This document shows positions 45,688-57,639 of a DNA stretch of 64,000 nt, piece after piece. A program made the translations under genes and the position numbers. This stretch comes from Thuidium tamariscinum (Eukaryota > Streptophyta > Bryopsida > Hypnales > Thuidiaceae). The stretch is taken from assembly GCA_947034885.2 (NCBI GenBank), contig OX344753.2, forward strand, positions 6,200,001-6,264,000, written 5' to 3'. How positions within the stretch are numbered: position 1 is the stretch's first letter; the number at the start of each line of letters is the position of its first letter. The notes beneath the pieces were generated by a model. The model made no database searches, had not been told where the DNA came from, and saw only the letters and a list, made by a program, of their open reading frames with translations.

Positions 45688-46394
45688 TTAACTCAATTTT
45701 CAATATTTTTGAAAAAAATAAAACTACAGGATTTAGTTTTCTTATTAAATCATTACAACCATTGGGATTGGCATTTTTCAATTATATAACTAAATTATCA
45801 ACAATTTAGTATTTTGAATTATTCTCTTGTATTTTCTACTTACAATGTTTTTATCCTATGCATAGTACAATTCCAAATGATCTAAAACTTTTCAAGCATG
45901 TAGCCAACTTGCCTAGAAGAATGAATTCAAAGAAGCACCAATAACTCATGAACATTTTTTCATGCAAATATGACCTTATGAAGTGTAGATGCCTTGTTTT
46001 TTGTAAGGCCAAAAGAATGATTTTTGTCAATGTAAATGCTAATATCTTGCAATTCACATTGTGAGAATTTTTGAAAAAATTTCCATATCTTTTCAAACCA
46101 ACATATTACTAGATCCTATGATTTCTTGTATTGAAAAATGATTTTTTTCCAAAATTTGGTAATTGTATTAGGATTGGCAATTTTGAAGAGTTTTTGGTGA
46201 AAACATAGAGAACTTTGTGGCTTATGGAATATGTCATATATAAATCTACAAAAAGGGGCCTTTTTGTTTTATTTTCTCCATTTAGTAGATAACTACCTTT
46301 TTTGCACAAATTCCAAAGACACCTTATTTGTTATTAAAAAATTTATAAAAATATTCCTATCTTCAAATGTTTGGATACTAAAATCTTATGCCAT

Positions 46395-47400
46395 GAAGGT
46401 CATAGCAAGAAACACCCAACCTATTTTCCATCACAATTGGAGTCACTTTCTTATTTTTTGCTATAATTTTAAATCCAAAATCCAAAAAACATGAAATAAT
46501 TAGGAACCTACGTAACTTTAGAAGTGATTTGAGGACAACCAAAGCGGGTTTCAGGGTTGTTCTCTAGCTTGTTCCTTGTACTATAAGAAAACTTTGAACT
46601 AGCCTATTGGCTGAAATTTTGAATTTTTTTTTTCAAAAATTCTAAAAAGTGTTAAAAAACCTAAAATTTAATATCTTTTTCAATTAAAAATTTAAATAAT
46701 TAAAAAAATATTAAAAAAAATTTGACGTAGCAATCTCTTAATACATTAGACTACTAACGTGGTGCCCACGTTTTCATAGTTTGGGAACTCAAAAAAACTC
46801 ATGAACTTCCATTGCCTTCAAATCCCTTACAAAGATAATGGCACTTACATATGTTGTCTTTCTAAAAAAAAATGAAATTTTGAGAAATTATAATTGAATA
46901 TTTATAATTTGTCACATTTTGAGGTTTAGAGGTTTTCACTAAGTTTAGTGAGCCCAAATTGAATGATCTAGAATTGAAATTTTAGTGGGCCTATGCCTAC
47001 CAAGGCACATCTAAAAATAGATTATTTTATATCCTTCAGGTCTATGCAAATAGGTCTCCCTTCTACAAGCACTTTTAAACATTGAAGATGGTATCAACTT
47101 CTTTCTTTTGATGAAATTTGATCACCATTAAGTCTTCACAAATGGTCAATTTTTAGAAGGTGGTATTCATTTTTTCTATTTAATATTAATTTACACCTCA
47201 TTGTTTTTATATCTTGTGACAATCTAGATTTTTTCTCCATAGTATTATTTTAGTAATTACAAGTAATCTATAATACTCACAAAGGTACTTTTAGTTGTTA
47301 GTTTTTCTAATTGATGACTGAGATTATTCTGCTATATAATACTTTAAGTGCTTTAGAGCTAAAATGCCAATTTTGCCAAGATGCTATAGAAATGATGGAT
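46395..47400 (+). repeat. Dispersed direct repeat R5, copy 1
   Basis: Blocks CAAGAAACACCCAACCTATT, TTGTCACATTTTGAGG, TCTAGAATTGAAATTTTAGT, ATTATTTTATATCCTT, GAAATTTGATCACCAT and GGTACTTTTAGTTGTTAG recur in order across 54395-56180. This copy is interrupted by an R2 element at 46560-46825. Confidence 0.55.
46560..46825 (-). repeat. Dispersed repeat R2 copy, inverted
   Basis: An A/T-rich tail, then TTGACGTAGCAATCTC, CTAACGTGGTGCCCACG and TAGTTTGGGAACTCAAAAAA: the complement of the R2 head. It sits inside the R5 repeat, so it inserted later. Confidence 0.45.
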
Positions 47401-47754
47401 GTTTATTGCAATGACCTATGAATGTAAATCTTCAAGGAACAAAAAACAAAACAAAACAAAACAATGTAAATACAATTAGTTTTTCATATTCTTTCATGGC
47501 ATCTCAACTATCAAATTACAATAGTTTAATACAACTAATAGCATCTTCTATCCAATTGCATTTGTGAGTATAGAATCCTATATATACACCTAACATTTGG
47601 GCCTTGACATTACTAAGTTAAAAAGAAATTATGCCTTTGGAGAATGCCAAAATAACTCCTTTTTTTATCCAACAATTGTACATAAAATGTTTTTGTTTGC
47701 AGAACATCCCATTTTGATTCTTCCTAAAAATGTATGCCTTTTGAAGATGCATTA
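47401..47754. other. AT-rich intergenic DNA
   Basis: Holds an AAAAC-type microsatellite at 47441-47463. Nothing else was recognised. Confidence 0.6.
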
Positions 47755-48010
47755 AAAGAAGTTTGAGGGCATTGGAAGACCTCAAGTTATTTTGAGTTTC
47801 CAGACTACATGAACATACGACATTATCAATTTGATGTGTTTGAGAGATTGTCACATCAAAAAATTTTAATTTTCAAATATTATAAAAATATTTTCATAAT
47901 ATTTTCATTAAAAAAAATTTAATCAATTTTAGTTCTTTTAGTTTTTGAAATTTTTGAAAAAATATAAAAATTAAAAATTCAACCATTATGGATTGGTTCA
48001 CAATATTTGA
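47755..48010 (+). repeat. Dispersed repeat R2 copy
   Basis: GTTTGAGGGCATTGGAAGAC, GAGTTTCCAGACTACATGAA, GTCACATCAAAAA and an A/T-rich tail ending near GATTGGTTCAC, in R2 order. Confidence 0.5.
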
Positions 48011-48784
48011 ACAACACAAGGACAAGCACAGGAACAATTGTGAAATGACACTCCTTTGCCTTAAAATCCCTTCTAATGAGAGCTTGGGTTTGATTTTAGA
48101 TATAAATATTTTCAATACTTTTAAAGTTTAGAATTTATTTTTACATTGTTCAAAAAATGTATAAAAACAAAATCTTGCATTCCCTTTTTGATATCCAAGA
48201 AGATTGAACAAAAAATTTATATAATTATCAACAAAAACCATGTTCAAATGCTAATTTGAATGGTTATAGGTGCAATTATTTTAGTATAAAATCAAAAGTT
48301 GTAATATTTGCATTGGATGGTGAAATCTTGTAACCCGTAAAGAATAAGCCTATAACAATGGAATTAAACTTCAAAATTCTTTACTTTGTGAACTTCTATT
48401 TTGTAACTTTTATAATTATACTTTGATAATAAATCACATGCCTCTTTTCAACTTTAACTTTGATTTTGCAATGGGTTTAGGGTTGAAAAAAATCAGTTTT
48501 TGAAGAAAATTTTCATATCAAATACAAAATAAATTTAAAAAACTTGAAAATTTTACCATAGTCATGTGTTATAGTGTACAACACTATAAATTTATAGTGA
48601 TAATTTAAACCAAAATTTATAGTCATTCTATAATTAGAATACTAATATTTCATTAGTTGGAATCAAATCCAAAGAATATCTTGTTTTTGGCTCAAATTCA
48701 TATTAAGACAAAGGGAGGTCCAAATTTCATTCAAGCAACTCCCTAAAGAGTTTAGATGAAAACATCAATTTTTTTGTCCTATAG
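48011..48784. other. AT-rich intergenic DNA
   Basis: Nothing was recognised. Confidence 0.6.
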
Positions 48785-49045
48785 CATTATGGCAAAGTGA
48801 ATTTTTTTCATTTTTTACAAAGTGCTAAAGTAGCAATATATAATACTATAGTTGTGCTCCAAATTTCAAAATTCATCCATATATTGGATAGAAAATATCA
48901 TATTAGCACATATCACACATCTATGATTTTGTTATCATCCATAATCTAACAATTTCATCCATTTAAAAATAATAATTTGACATTTTTTTGCAATTTCATC
49001 CAAAATTATATTGTTTATTTTCTGTGGGCTTAGTATAAGACCTAT
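48785..49045 (+). repeat. Dispersed repeat R3 copy
   Basis: AAAGTGCTAAAGTAGCAATA, GGATAGAAAATATCATATTA, TTATCATCCATAATCTAACA and GCAATTTCATCCAAAATTAT; the closest relative is at 57640-57890, including the following GGGCTTAGTA..AGGCTTGGTG segment. Confidence 0.55.
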
Positions 49046-49069
49046 AGTTTGTTTTGCATTAGATGAAAT

Positions 49070-49200
49070 TTGAGGGCATTAGGAGACTGCGGGTTCCTGG
49101 ACTGCGATAACGTAGTTTTTGCCCTATGAACTCGAATCCTATGTGGTTGCGCCCTTGCCACCTAATTAATTTTTTTTTCAAATTTTTTTTGACTTATTTT
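49070..49200 (+). repeat. Dispersed repeat R2, head only
   Basis: TTTGAGGGCATTAGGAGACT, GCGGGTTCCTGGACTGCGAT, then T-rich sequence; directly follows an R3 copy. Confidence 0.4.
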
Positions 49201-51670
49201 CATATTTCAGGACCCAAAATTTATTTATTTATTTATTTAGATTAAAGCCGGCCTGACAATGGCTAGCGGCATTGGGAGCCGTTTCGGGAATAGACCTGAA
49301 ACAACCTTGTAATGTCCTCAGATTTCTTCTAATGGAGCAATTTGACAATAAATTGCCAAAAGAAAACATTGTTGCAAAGTTATCCAAAAACTCATGTGGG
49401 ACATCCAAGGCATTATTGGGTAAAATTAAATGACCTTCCCTATATAACATTTGTTTATTTTGCTTCACAAATCACAAGATTTTCTATTAAACAAGTATGA
49501 TTATGTTTGGAAGAAATTTTAGAAACTTTATCTCTATTAAATACAAGATATAAACATTTAAAGTGAAGAAAGCAATTTTTTTTGCATTTGTTTGACTAAA
49601 TTACAAGGCTTTTGAATCCTCTTGACTTGAAATTCAATTGTACTACAAATTTGAATTAAAACTTGTATATCATTTTTTTCAAATAGAATGAATCAATATT
49701 ATCTCCATAAATAAATAAATAATCTATATAAAAAAATTCTAAATTTTTTTTAATAGTATTTTGGGCTTAAGAAGTCCACACTCTTTCCTAATTTCTTGCT
49801 TTGGACAATATAACTTTTGTTTTGGATCACTTATTGGAAAAAAAATTGTTCCCAAAAAACTGATTAGTTTTTCTATCTTTGAAAAAAAATTTAAAAATCA
49901 TGTTGAAAATTGAGATACTACAAACCTAATTGAATCTTCAAGAATCTCTCAAAGGAGCTATTGGGACTTTTGAGGTCAATAAATCTTGAAATTTGTAAAT
50001 ATAGAAAGTCTTTCCATACATTTTTCTATCATCATTTAAGATTTGGACAAAGAAGTTTTTGGTTAATGACTTGATTACAAAATGAATTTACAAAATAAAC
50101 TTAATCTATCTTACATCCACCTTACATCTCTCCAACTAGTCAACTAAAATTGCCAACGTATGCACCATACTATATAGTCACCTATGAAAGCACCATTTTG
50201 ACACCTCAAAGTATCAATTACAAAAATATTTATAGGGGTAGGTAAGATGGTACTTGCTACTTATTCTTGTATAGTAGCATTAGTAAGATCATGACAAACA
50301 TACTCTTTGCTAATTTGAATGCCAAACCTCTATTTTTCAATTTCCTATTTATGGGCAATTTAAAGAGGATGGCAGTGTTATTAGCACACCTAAGGCTCTT
50401 TTGCACATCACAAGTGGAAGGGGAAGTGGAACCATTCTTTTGTTTTTTCACCCATGCACACCTTTTTTTGTTTATACTAGGTGACCTTTCTTGCTTACAT
50501 TCTAATTACTTTGAACTCAAGGGAATTATTGATGTTAGTAACTTAATTTATTTGTACTACCATAGCATAATCATTGAGTGAGCAAACCATTGCAAGCTTG
50601 AATGATTTGAATATGCTACTAATGAAACAAAATTATTCAGAAGAATATTATAAAAATTACAATGCTTAAACTTTGTCCTATTAGCAATAAGATATTAAAA
50701 TTTGAAATTATTCTCTATTGTATACATTTTAATTCTTTTGCATAGTACTCTACTGTAACCTTAAACATTGGAGTATTGTGTCCCTTTATTGAAGTCTAGC
50801 TTTGAATTATAGAGCACGAAGCCCCTTTATATAGGACACCATCTTCTCTAGCATTAGGCACTAAAATTTTAGATTTTAGTGCCAAGTACTATAATCATAA
50901 GAATTGCCCCAAGCTTAATTATGTAGTAGGATACTACTCCACTTAGGCATCCTACTATACAAAAAACTCATTGTGATACAAAACCTTATTGTTCTACTAA
51001 AAAACACTAATATTTTGGAGTAGAAATGTTCTTGTATTAATAGTGAAAAAATAAGGTTTTTATATGGTAAAGCATGTTGATTGCAAGTGAGGCCGTTCCT
51101 CCAAATAAATTAAAATATGTTATGTGAACCTAAAATTATGTAAGCATTTATCTAGTGAACTTCCATTTGAATCTAATTGAATCTCTTGTTTGAGTCAAGG
51201 TGATAAACTATAGAGTTCAAAGTTATTATAGGACACATAGCAAAGCATGCCAAATTCTGAAATTGTTGTTGCTCATCCTTTGTTTGACTTCAAAGTGGAA
51301 TCTAGGGACTTCATTCACCTTTGCTCACCCTTCCAAAAAAGGAGGAAGTTTGAAATAGTAAGATATCAATTAGATTTGCTTTTGCTCACCATGTATAAAT
51401 GATCTTTTAGCTATACAAACTTTGATGGATTTGAGAGTATAAAATACAATTGTTGTATTATTTAGAGTTTTGATTGTCAAAAAGATATTGAATAATAAAA
51501 GGAAAAATTGATGGATAGATTGTAAAATGAGTTTTTTCCCTAGAATTTATATACATAAATAAAAACTTTAGACAATTTTGTTGAGAATTTTTTCAATGAT
51601 TTACTTAATTAAATAAAAAAATAATGAAAATTTAATTCACTATAGAAAACTACTATTATTTGGTTTATCC
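49201..51670. other. AT-rich intergenic DNA
   Basis: No credible gene. TTTA tandem units lie at 49219-49239. The open frame at 50267-50581 starts at a non-ATG codon and is low-complexity hydrophobic. Confidence 0.6.
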
Positions 51671-51674
51671 TTAA

Positions 51675-52538
51675 TCCCTATAGAACTATAGGTTTCTCCA
51701 AGCAAAAATTGTGGATTTTGTGGTACACTATTGAAAAATGAAATTTGAAACTTTAAAAAGATTCAACCATGAAAACTTGAAGTAAAGTATTTTATTAGAG
51801 CATAGAATTTTTTTTCAATTCTTATGAAATAAGGTCAAGAGACTTTGGGTCTTTTTGGAGTAAAATTTTTGCTATATGCAAAAATAAGGATTTTATCCAT
51901 TCATAAGTTTTTTATGTAATTTTATCTCATGAAAAATTTTAGAAGCAAATATAAAGTCTAGCTTAGTCTAAATCATCATACAATGCAAGGAGATTAAATT
52001 AATTGGCAATACACAAGTCATTTTTTTGTGCAATGAAAAATATTTTATTTGACATGAAAATAGTAAAAAGTTAGAGACAAACATCTTGAATATGTCAAAA
52101 AAATTCAAAAATTTTGAAATCATATATTGCAAGATAATGGGACTTGAAGTTAGAAGAAATGTTTTTTCTTGAAATTGCCCCAATATAGCTAACAAAATTT
52201 GAATCTTCCTAAGATGTAATTTGAAGATTGAAATTTGTTTTTTTGAAAAATTGTATGCCATATTTTATTAGTTACATACATGCTAAATTTCAAAAGTTGA
52301 CAAGTTTTTGTGCAAAAAATCCTCTAAAGATTCCTAAATTGCCCAAGTTGCCTATAAAGTTCAAAGCAACATAACTTTTGATCCAAACACCTGATTGAAA
52401 AAAAAATAGATTTTTATTGAAGAGGCATATATTTGTATGTTGTGTCCAAATTTCACAAATATATAACAAAAAATGACTTCTCAAGATCTTACTTGAGATT
52501 TCTTGTGCAGATTGAATGTACACTTGGTCCTTTAGGTG
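51675..52538 (-). mobile_element. TTAA-family element, subfamily III, inverted
   Basis: TTAA at 51671-51674 and 52539-52542; ends TCCCTATAGAACTATAGG and CACTTGGTCCTTTAGGTG. Minus-orientation match to 20601-21521. 864 bases; the frames inside are not shared between copies. Confidence 0.65.
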
Positions 52539-52542
52539 TTAA

Positions 52543-53215
52543 ACATTACAACCAAACTTTTGGGCTAGTTTTTCAATGTATTTTCAAAAATTGTGATGTT
52601 AACCTTTAAATGAACCGACAACCATAATTCGAATTTAAAATGTTTCTAAAAACTTACTAAGAACTTTCTAAAAACCTCATAAAATGAATTAAATTCATCC
52701 AACCATAATATTAAAGTAAATACACAAGTAAAATTTGTCAATTTTTAAACATAGTAATCAACTCAATCTTTTGATTTTGTACAAGGTTTAAAAAAAATTC
52801 ATTTCAAGATGAGCACCCAACAAAAAGCTTGTAAAAGTGAAGTTTCTTTGGTGAAGCCAAGTTTTTATTTCTATTTGTCTTTCATTGTGTACTATGATAA
52901 TAAAAAATTGACAAATCTCTAGCTAGACCTCAAGTAGATGGATTTGGCAAAATGTAGTAAAAAAAAGTGTCCAGCTCATTATCAACTCTTGTTGTAGAGG
53001 CCTTTCAAGTCATTTTTTTGGCAATTGATCACAAAAAGAAATACTGCATTGTACCTCCCAAAGTTTTTAAAGGGAGTCTTTTGAGGGATAAAGGATAAGG
53101 TAGAACAACCCAATGCCATTTGTCAAGCAATTTTGACATCTATTGGGCCTTCCTACATAACATTTTAAACCTTTGTTGGAGGGTTTTCTTTTAGTCATCC
53201 TAAAGTACAAGCCCC
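52543..53215. other. AT-rich intergenic DNA
   Basis: Nothing was recognised. Confidence 0.6.
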
Positions 53216-53219
53216 TTAA

Positions 53220-54133
53220 CCCCTAAAAGCCCATTGTCCTCTCGAGGATAATTTGGAGTTCGGGTAGGTTTCGTAGACCTCAACTTTTAATGAATCTTCT
53301 TGAAAATTTCTTATAAGATATTAAATCTGATTAGCTTTGTGGTAATATAATTTTTATTTCAATTGGTGCCCAAGAGCAAAAGTTATACCACAAAAAGCGC
53401 GGATTTTAACTCAACGGGCAGAAAAATAAATCCACAAAAACTTGAAATTAAATTAAATTTTTTTTTTAATCTTATAGATTATATTTTGGTCTACGTGTGA
53501 AGATTTGATTCATTCCATTTGGATTAGTTATGTGAAAGTTATGAACAATCTTGTTTTTAGGCAGTTTTTGAAAAAATAACTTATAGGATTCATTTTTGAA
53601 TGCAATTTTTACAATTTTTCAAAAAAAATTGCTTGACAAGGTTAAATTTTCTTGCTAGAACAATCTCACTATTGGAATTACTATGTTTCAATTCCATCTT
53701 AGAGCTATTAACAATTTAATTTTTCTTTCAATCTTGAATTTACCCCTACTTAATAATTTTTTAAGGAATGAAAATCAAGCACCCTTTTTGTGGGGATTTT
53801 TTTCCCTAGACTTTCAACTCAATTTTTGAACACAAAATCTTCTTAATTCAAAGTCCATAGTGTAAAAAAATTCAACAAATGGCAATCAAAGTCATTTGAA
53901 CTTGTAGGACAATGTTTAAAAAAACTATGTTTTCCAACTTTGAATGCTCATATCTTCCAATCTATGGGGTCAAACTTCATGAAATTTTTACCACATGATT
54001 TTAGACAAACAAAGTAGAAGATCTTGTGGTCAAATTCTATAAAAACACTTTTTTTTGTTCTTTTGGATGAACACAACAAAAATGGCAGTTTTGAATGGTT
54101 TTTAACAGAAAAATGGCCTTGGGCCTTTAGGGG
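53220..54133 (+). mobile_element. TTAA-family element, subfamily II, complete (914 bases)
   Basis: TTAA at 53216-53219 and 54134-54137; ends CCCCTAAAAGCCCATTG and CCTTGGGCCTTTAGGGG. Matches the nested copy at 44766-45687 along its length (TCGAGGATAATTTGGAGTTC, TGCTTGACAAGG, CTTCCAATCTATGGGGTCAA). No coding capacity. Confidence 0.78.
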
Positions 54134-55061
54134 TTAATGTCAAGTACTATTGACTTTAACTACTTGGGTGATGGGGATTGGGAAACTCAAAATCTACAAA
54201 TATATACAACTGACAACTGATTTTAATGTACACCTACAAAGCCAATCAAATGCTTCCTATTATAAATAAAAAAAATTTCCATACATCTAGGAGAGAATTA
54301 TTCTTGCTCTAAGGGAATATAGTTCACCTTAGTTAATAATGTTATGCATTTGCATCATTCACCTACTCCATTACCACAATCTTAGCAACCCTTTAGGGTT
54401 CATTGCAAGAAACATCAATCTTATTCTCTATCGCAATTGGAGTGATGATGTTATCCAACTTTTAAAGCTTGAGTCCAATGAACATGAAATTTCTAATGGA
54501 GATGTCCAACTTGATGATAATTAGATTCCTATTTTTAGAAATAATTTTTTTTTTAATATTTAAATTTAAATTTAGTTGATTTGTCACATTTTGAGACTTA
54601 GGGTTTTCCACTATGTTTAGAGTATCCAAATTGATCAATCTAGAATTGAAATTTTGGTTGTCTATTCCCACACTAGGTGGACATAATTATATTCACCGAG
54701 GGGCACTTAAAAATATATTATTTTATATCCTTTAAGTCCATGAATATAGGGCTCCTTGGTCTGAGCACTTTTGAAAAGTGAAGATAGTGTCAACTTCATT
54801 TTTTTGGTGAAATTTGATCACCATCGGGTCCTTGCAAATGGCTAGTTTTTAGTTTTTGTTTGTGATTTTCTATATATCACTAGTTTATACAACATTATAG
54901 GGCTTTTTTTAGGCCTTATAAGGCCCAATTGCCTCAAATTCAAGCCCATAGAAAGAAAGAGGGAAAATGTCTTAAGAAATGCCAAACAACAATAATGCCC
55001 TTGCACTTTATGTGCCACAATGTTTCAAAAATCTAATTTCATCTGTTGTACAAAGCCAAAT

Positions 55062-55448
55062 ACAGTGGAAGCACCCAAAAACGTCCTAATAAAGAATTTA
55101 GCATAGTTGGAGGCAGGTTTTTTTTTCTAAAAATGATATTTTTCTAGTATTAGCAAGTGAAAATAATGAATATTAAAAAAAATAGATTTTTCGGATGTTG
55201 TATGTAATTTCTCAGATTTTTCAAAGTGTTGGCTCCCTAGACCACTAAAACTGTGCAATAGGTGCACCCAAAACTAAACCCTACTAAAATGAGCAATGAG
55301 CTAATCAGATATTTATATGTATCCTTGAAATGTGTCATCCAATTAGAATCAAGCATATAATGAACACATTAAGGGAACTCTACTGACGCAATTGGATGAG
55401 TCTACAGTCCACTATAAGGGACATTTTCGGGAATGGGTGTTTCTCCCT
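55062..55448 (+). repeat. Dispersed direct repeat R4, copy 2
   Basis: ACAGTGGAAGCACCCAAAAA, CAAAGTGTTGGCTCCCTAGA, AACACATTAAGGGAACTCTA and GGGAATGGGTGT, in the same order as 30821-31210. Confidence 0.65.
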
Positions 55449-55556
55449 TACAAAAATTGCATACAAAAATTATAAATTCAAAATTGCATACTCAAATATG
55501 GCCTCCTTCAATTCAAGTCCCCCAAATGAAGGAGCTAAAAAACTTAGAGCATCCCT

Positions 55557-55954
55557 ATACCTACATTGTAAAGACCACAAACACGTCACTATAGCGTGTC
55601 AAGGCTATAGCACTGCCCCATGCTAGGCATGCCAAGCCAAAAAATTACCCATTAAACACTCCAAATTAAGAAGGGCACTAGCAAATTGTGTGTCTTTTCC
55701 GTGCCTCAGTATCCCTTGTATTGTTCGATTATAACACATTCTGAAGGAATGTTTGGCCATTCGCAGCTTTGAGGCCCCCCACGTGGCTTGACAACCTCAT
55801 AAAGGTGGTCCCTTGCCTTGGGAGACATACTTGATGGGTGAATTTGCAGTGCAAGCATGGGGCAGGTGAGATTATGAAGGACCCTTGTAAGTCAGCAACC
55901 CACACCAGCCCCCACTTGGTGCCCCTGCTTGACGGGTCTGACATGGGGATGCTC
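55557..55954 (+). mobile_element. Harbinger-like MITE, family M2, copy C
   Basis: Inverted ends GAGCATCCCTATAC and ACATGGGGATGCTC with TTA at 55554-55556 and 55955-55957. 398 bases, the same length class and duplication size as copies A and B, and GC-richer than its flanks. Confidence 0.75.
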
Positions 55955-56443
55955 TTAGAACCTTCTTGAAAGAAAGGCCACATAACCATTGATCCAAAAA
56001 CCAAAAAAATCCCACTACCTCGTTGTTACTATTTTTTTGTGACACTCTATTTTTTTTTTTTTATATTGTTTTAGTACTTGCAATGGTACTTTTAGTTATT
56101 GATATTGGTAATCAATGGTTGAGATTGTTCTGCTCTATAGTACTCATAGTACTCCAAGTCAATAATGGAGATTTGGCCAAAAGTGTACACAAAAGGCACA
56201 ATATTTCTTGCAATTACCCTAAGCACCATGACAACATTAAATCACTTGGGGAAGGGACATGTCACCATATGGTTCGGCATATGTCTCTCCACTTACAGTT
56301 TTCCAATTTCCTCCCCCACACAAACTTTAAAAAATTCATTCTTGCCCAAATGTCTAGATTCTACTTGGGCATGGTTTCTCTCAAACCTTCCCTGAAACTC
56401 TAGAAAATACTTGAACTAAAAAATAGCTTCTCCAAGGTACCTA

Positions 56444-56715
56444 AGGTGGGTACAGCTAAAATTGCACTTCACCTAAAAGTGCCATCTATAGTTGCTATAC
56501 ATTTCTCAATTCCATTATGTACCTATTTGGTTGGAGTACTTTTAGAAACAGACTTTGAACCTTAATAACTTTTGCATATTGCATCAAAATGCTGCGTTTT
56601 TTGGTGCATTGGAACGTGCTTTCACTTGCCAAGAAGACTATATGAAAATTTGATCAGACCAGTAATAGTTACTAGGCACAGTACCAAAAAGTGGCACTTT
56701 TAGGTGTACCCACCT
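56444..56715 (-). mobile_element. TA-flanked MITE, family M1, inverted, 272 bases
   Basis: Ends AGGTGGGTACAGCTAAA and TTTTAGGTGTACCCACCT with TA at 56442-56443 and 56716-56717. The interior is the reverse complement of 22370-22641 (GCATTGGAACGTGCTTTCAC, TAACTTTTGCATATTGC). Its termini are the best preserved of the family. Confidence 0.78.
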
Positions 56716-56717
56716 TA

Positions 56718-57180
56718 GATACAGCAAATCTTACCATCTGCTTGGTAAGGTAGTCTTCCGCAGAGTAAACTTAAGTTACTTCAGGTAAGTTCGACCCCTG
56801 GCTGGTCTTTGACTCAAATGAAGTGAAGTTCCCATTGCAATTTGACTGGCCAGTAAGTTCCCTCAGTAACTTATCATCACTATCATGGTGCCCCAACTTC
56901 CGTCCCTGTCTTGGTGTTAAGTTATAGCCTGCCTGGATCTAAGTTCAGCTAAGCTAAGTTCCGGCCTCCCTTGGGAAAGGTCCTTTCACATTTATTATTA
57001 CCAGTACCAATACTGTACAGTACTGTACATTCTACTTCAAGTCTCTGTGTGTACGGTACGTAAGCCAAGGGAGGGAGACACTGACAAAACGAAGTTCAGG
57101 TCATGATAATATGGGAGGAGGCTCAGAAACCACTCATTTACGAGCTGATCTGCCTTTTCCGTGTATGTCTTTAGATGGAA
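56718..57180. promoter_or_regulatory. GC-moderate patch with six clustered GTAC words
   Basis: GTAC occurs at 57004, 57015, 57020, 57025, 57051 and 57056, and TGTACAGTACTGTACA (57014-57029) is a perfect palindrome. GTAC is the core bound by plant SBP-box factors, including copper-response regulators. The surrounding 460 bases are GC-richer than the neighbourhood and rich in AAGTT words. No gene follows, so the regulatory reading is speculative. Confidence 0.25.
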
Positions 57181-57639
57181 ACATTTTTAGTTTATTTTTC
57201 AGTCAAGGAGAAATAGACTAGGAATGTAACACAAGTCGTTTTATATTTTTTGAAGCATTATTGAATTAGATATGAATTTTCAAACACAATCTCCCATAGG
57301 ACCCTATTTGTGATCAGCAGGCCTTGAAAACCCATACATGCGCACTTTCAAAAAAAAATCTGGCTTGATTCAAAAACTAGTAATGCAACGTGTGAAAAGC
57401 ACTAGAAATGGTCTCTAAATGTGTCCCTTTCAAAAACTGAAATGAATTCTTCAATTAATCATTATTTCAGATTTTTTAATACTTGAAAGAAGGTAGTTCA
57501 ACTACTGTTTTTTATTTTGAATAAAATCAGTAAACACCTGCCCACTTAGTTAGGATTGAACCCATATACACTTACAATGGAGCTTGATTACTAGAAATTA
57601 CAATGGGCTTGATTATTATAGAATTACTTACTGGCTGGA

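Larger units (their letters stand above)
44097..46228 (+). mobile_element. TTAA-family element, subfamily I, interrupted by a nested copy
   Basis: TTAA at 44093-44096, left end GCCCTAAAAGACCAAGC. Subfamily I landmarks run to 44761, stop at an inserted subfamily II element, and resume at 45692 (CTCAATTTTCAATATTTTTG) up to a decayed right end near 46228. The left part also contains a four-copy 94-base tandem array. Confidence 0.7.
54395..56180 (+). repeat. Dispersed direct repeat R5, copy 2, with later insertions
   Basis: The R5 order is split here: the first part runs to about 54870 and the last part (GGTACTTTTAGTTATTGATA) is at about 56085-56180. The interval holds an R4 repeat and a Harbinger-like MITE that the 46-kb copy lacks. 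Confidence 0.5.

Noticed and set aside
56725-56800. tRNA-like promoter boxes (CTTGGTAAGG, then GTTCGACCC)
   Set aside because: The second box matches a B-box, but no acceptor or T-stem pairing can be drawn and spacing is long; at most a decayed tRNA-derived SINE head.
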